A stretch of 5,093 nucleotides of DNA from Gemmatimonadota bacterium. Its GTDB lineage: Bacteria; ARS69. Positions 3,722 through 5,093 of this stretch are shown here, in pieces. The notes under the pieces were generated by a model. It saw only the letters and a program-made list of their open reading frames with translations. It was not told the origin of the DNA and did not search any database. Position 1 is the stretch's first letter, and each line of letters begins with the position of its first letter. Both the position numbers and the translations under genes were made by a program. The stretch spans positions 1-5,093 of the forward strand of contig JAGQIB010000032.1 of assembly GCA_020431545.1 (NCBI GenBank). The letters run 5' to 3'.

Positions 3722-5087
3722 TTCGGTCCACTCCCTTCCCGGAACTCGTCCCGACGCCCCCAGGCAGCTCGCCCAGACCCAGAAACCCGTCCCACGCGGG
3801 CGGGACCTCCGGTCGCAGCGCCGACGCGAGCACGAGCGCCACTCCGGCCGCGCCCATGAGCAAGCCGGGATCCGAGTCCGCGTACCAGCGAATGCCGTCC
3901 GGGGTTTCATCGCCACGGATCCGAAAGTAGCCGTCGAACTTCGGAAGATCTGCCCGGCGCGTCGCGAGCAGCACCCGCATCCAGCGCTCGCCCGCCAGCC
4001 GGAGCGTCTCGTCGCCCGTCGCATCCCCGAGTCGACGCAGCAGGTGCGCGGCCCCGGCCGCACCGTGGCAGAGTCCGTGATCCTTGATCTCGGCCTTTGC
4101 GGTGGGGACCGCCGCGCAACGTCGCGCGAGATCCACCGCGTGGGCCTCCCAATCCGGGCGCCGCACCGCGCGCCCGGCGACGAGCAGCGCCACGGAGACG
4201 CCGAGATCCCCGTAGCACCACGCGACGGGCAACGAAGGGCGACGGATCCCGTCGAGAGTCACGCACTTCGCGTATCGGACCGGAGCGCTGTCGTCGGCCT
4301 GGGCGAGCAACCACGGAACGGACCGTTCGAGCAGACTCCCGGCGCGCTCTGCCTCCACGCCCCGATTCACGAGGCCCGCCAGGAACAACAGGACCCCCGG
4401 GACGCCGTGCGACAAGCCGAGATTGAAGAAACCCGCGGGGGCGAACGCTCGCTCCTCCTCCACCAGGTGTTCGGGGAGCTTCCGCCACGTCGTTCCCCCA
4501 GGCCTCTGCTCGATCCGCCCCTCGAGTCGGCAAAGCACCTCCCGCAGCAGACGATCGGACCCCGGCGCGGAGGGTCGCGCCAGCGCGTACACACCGATCC
4601 CGGCGATACCCGCGATCAGCTCGACCGGCGGCGCCGTCGTACGGGAGAGATAGTCCAGCAACGCGCGATCGAGCTCCTCGTAGACGTCTTCCGAGTGATC
4701 GCCGAAGAGATCGCGATCGAGTTGAGCGGCGGCCCACCCGATTCCTGCCGTCCCGCTGAACAGGCCCGGCCAGGCAACACCGGAGGCGAGCCGATGCAGC
4801 GTTCGGTTCCACTCGGTCTCCGCTCTCAGCAGGAGCTCGTCCCGGTCGAACGTCGCGCCGATCCACGCGAGCATGACCGCGAGTCCGGCGCCACCACCCG
4901 CGAGCGCAACGCTCGCGGCCTCGGCCGATTCCCCGGAGAACGACTCCAGTATCCGTTCCAGGGAGTCCGCGGCCTCGCCCCGCCAGTCCTCGCCCGGATC
5001 GTCTGCACCCGGCACGAGCCATTCGAGCCCATGCGGGGCCGGAGTCCCCCGGTCCCTGCCCATGGGGTCGGTCGCGTTCGAGCTCAA
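3687..5087 (-). CDS. LanC-type lanthionine synthetase (cyclase)
   Basis: This 466-residue protein has the LanC fold pattern of repeated Gly-rich helix pairs (LAGGGAGLAVMLAW 62-75; GLFSGTAGIGWA 108-119; LIAGIAGIGVYALAR 157-171). LanC enzymes add Cys thiols to dehydrated Ser/Thr to make lanthionine rings in the cytoplasm. The key residues are present: H227 in LSHGVPGV, and zinc ligands C291 in AWCYGD plus C340-H341 in LCHGAAG, matching H212, C284, C330 and H331 of nisin cyclase NisC. The position of NisC D141 appears to be E156 (PVELIAG). The style (GIGWA, GVYALAR, FFNLGLSHG) is closest to Bacteroidota-type standalone LanC. The last ~28 residues are a Gly/Ser/Pro tail beyond the domain. TTG at 5087 is the furthest start in the window; ATG at 5063 is an alternative. 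The frame stays open to the edge, so a 5' extension, including a LanM fusion, cannot be excluded. The likely substrate is the precursor encoded downstream. Confidence 0.9.
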   Translation of the reverse strand: MSSNATDPMGRDRGTPAPHGLEWLVPGADDPGEDWRGEAADSLERILESFSGESAEAASVALAGGGAGLAVMLAWIGATFDRDELLLRAETEWNRTLHRLASGVAWPGLFSGTAGIGWAAAQLDRDLFGDHSEDVYEELDRALLDYLSRTTAPPVELIAGIAGIGVYALARPSAPGSDRLLREVLCRLEGRIEQRPGGTTWRKLPEHLVEEERAFAPAGFFNLGLSHGVPGVLLFLAGLVNRGVEAERAGSLLERSVPWLLAQADDSAPVRYAKCVTLDGIRRPSLPVAWCYGDLGVSVALLVAGRAVRRPDWEAHAVDLARRCAAVPTAKAEIKDHGLCHGAAGAAHLLRRLGDATGDETLRLAGERWMRVLLATRRADLPKFDGYFRIRGDETPDGIRWYADSDPGLLMGAAGVALVLASALRPEVPPAWDGFLGLGELPGGVGTSSGKGVDRITAPGSPAPTE

Positions 5088-5093
5088 GACAGG

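Noticed and set aside
3907..5022. A 371-codon minus-strand frame overlapping the cyclase
   Set aside because: It is an Arg/Gly-rich shadow of the cyclase gene in another frame, with no recognisable motif.
1..5093. CRISPR array, tRNA, rRNA or insertion sequence
   Set aside because: I see no regularly spaced direct repeats, no tRNA-like cloverleaf with a CCA end, no conserved rRNA segments, and no transposase or terminal inverted repeats with target duplication.

Overview
The window is high-G+C bacterial DNA, roughly two-thirds G+C by eye. It has strong AGGAGG-type ribosome binding sites, some probable TTG starts, and a secreted-protein C-terminus of the FlgD-Ig/T9SS-like type. That domain style is common in FCB-group and neighbouring phyla such as Candidatus Eisenbacteria, Latescibacterota and Gemmatimonadota. 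One of these is the most likely source, but this is inference from protein style; there is no rRNA or other marker in the window.

Left part (1-1983): a two-component system on the minus strand. A membrane sensor histidine kinase (56-1717) is followed after 11 nt by the first 14 codons of a response regulator that runs off the left edge. The kinase stop codon is part of the regulator's Shine-Dalgarno sequence. A 266-bp divergent intergenic region (1718-1983) separates the kinase from a plus-strand gene for a small exported PDZ-domain protein (1984-2460), which ends in a textbook GNRA-loop intrinsic terminator (2537-2565).

Right part (2636-5093): a ribosomally made, post-translationally modified peptide (RiPP) locus, best read as a class I-like lanthipeptide locus. 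On the minus strand, a 70-residue precursor (2723-2935) has a leader of the K-L-x-L...I-R-x-L-S...V-V-G-G type, familiar from Bacteroidota class I lanthipeptides. Its 44-residue core has five Cys and eight Ser/Thr. Also on the minus strand lies a LanC-type cyclase (3687-5087, possibly continuing past the right edge) with the complete Cys/Cys-His zinc site and catalytic His. Between them, on the plus strand, is a short FlgD-Ig-domain protein (3224-3721). It diverges from the precursor and overlaps the cyclase tail-to-tail by 35 bp.

In the proposed pathway, a dehydratase (LanB-like, not in the window, expected past the right edge) would dehydrate Ser/Thr of the core. The cyclase would then add the Cys thiols to form (methyl)lanthionine rings, and a double-glycine protease/transporter would remove the leader after G26. 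The precursor seems to have its own promoter, overlapped by a 21-bp dyad. The most interesting content is this precursor/cyclase pair in a probable non-model phylum, with an apparently repeated NGC...DPxC arrangement in the core.
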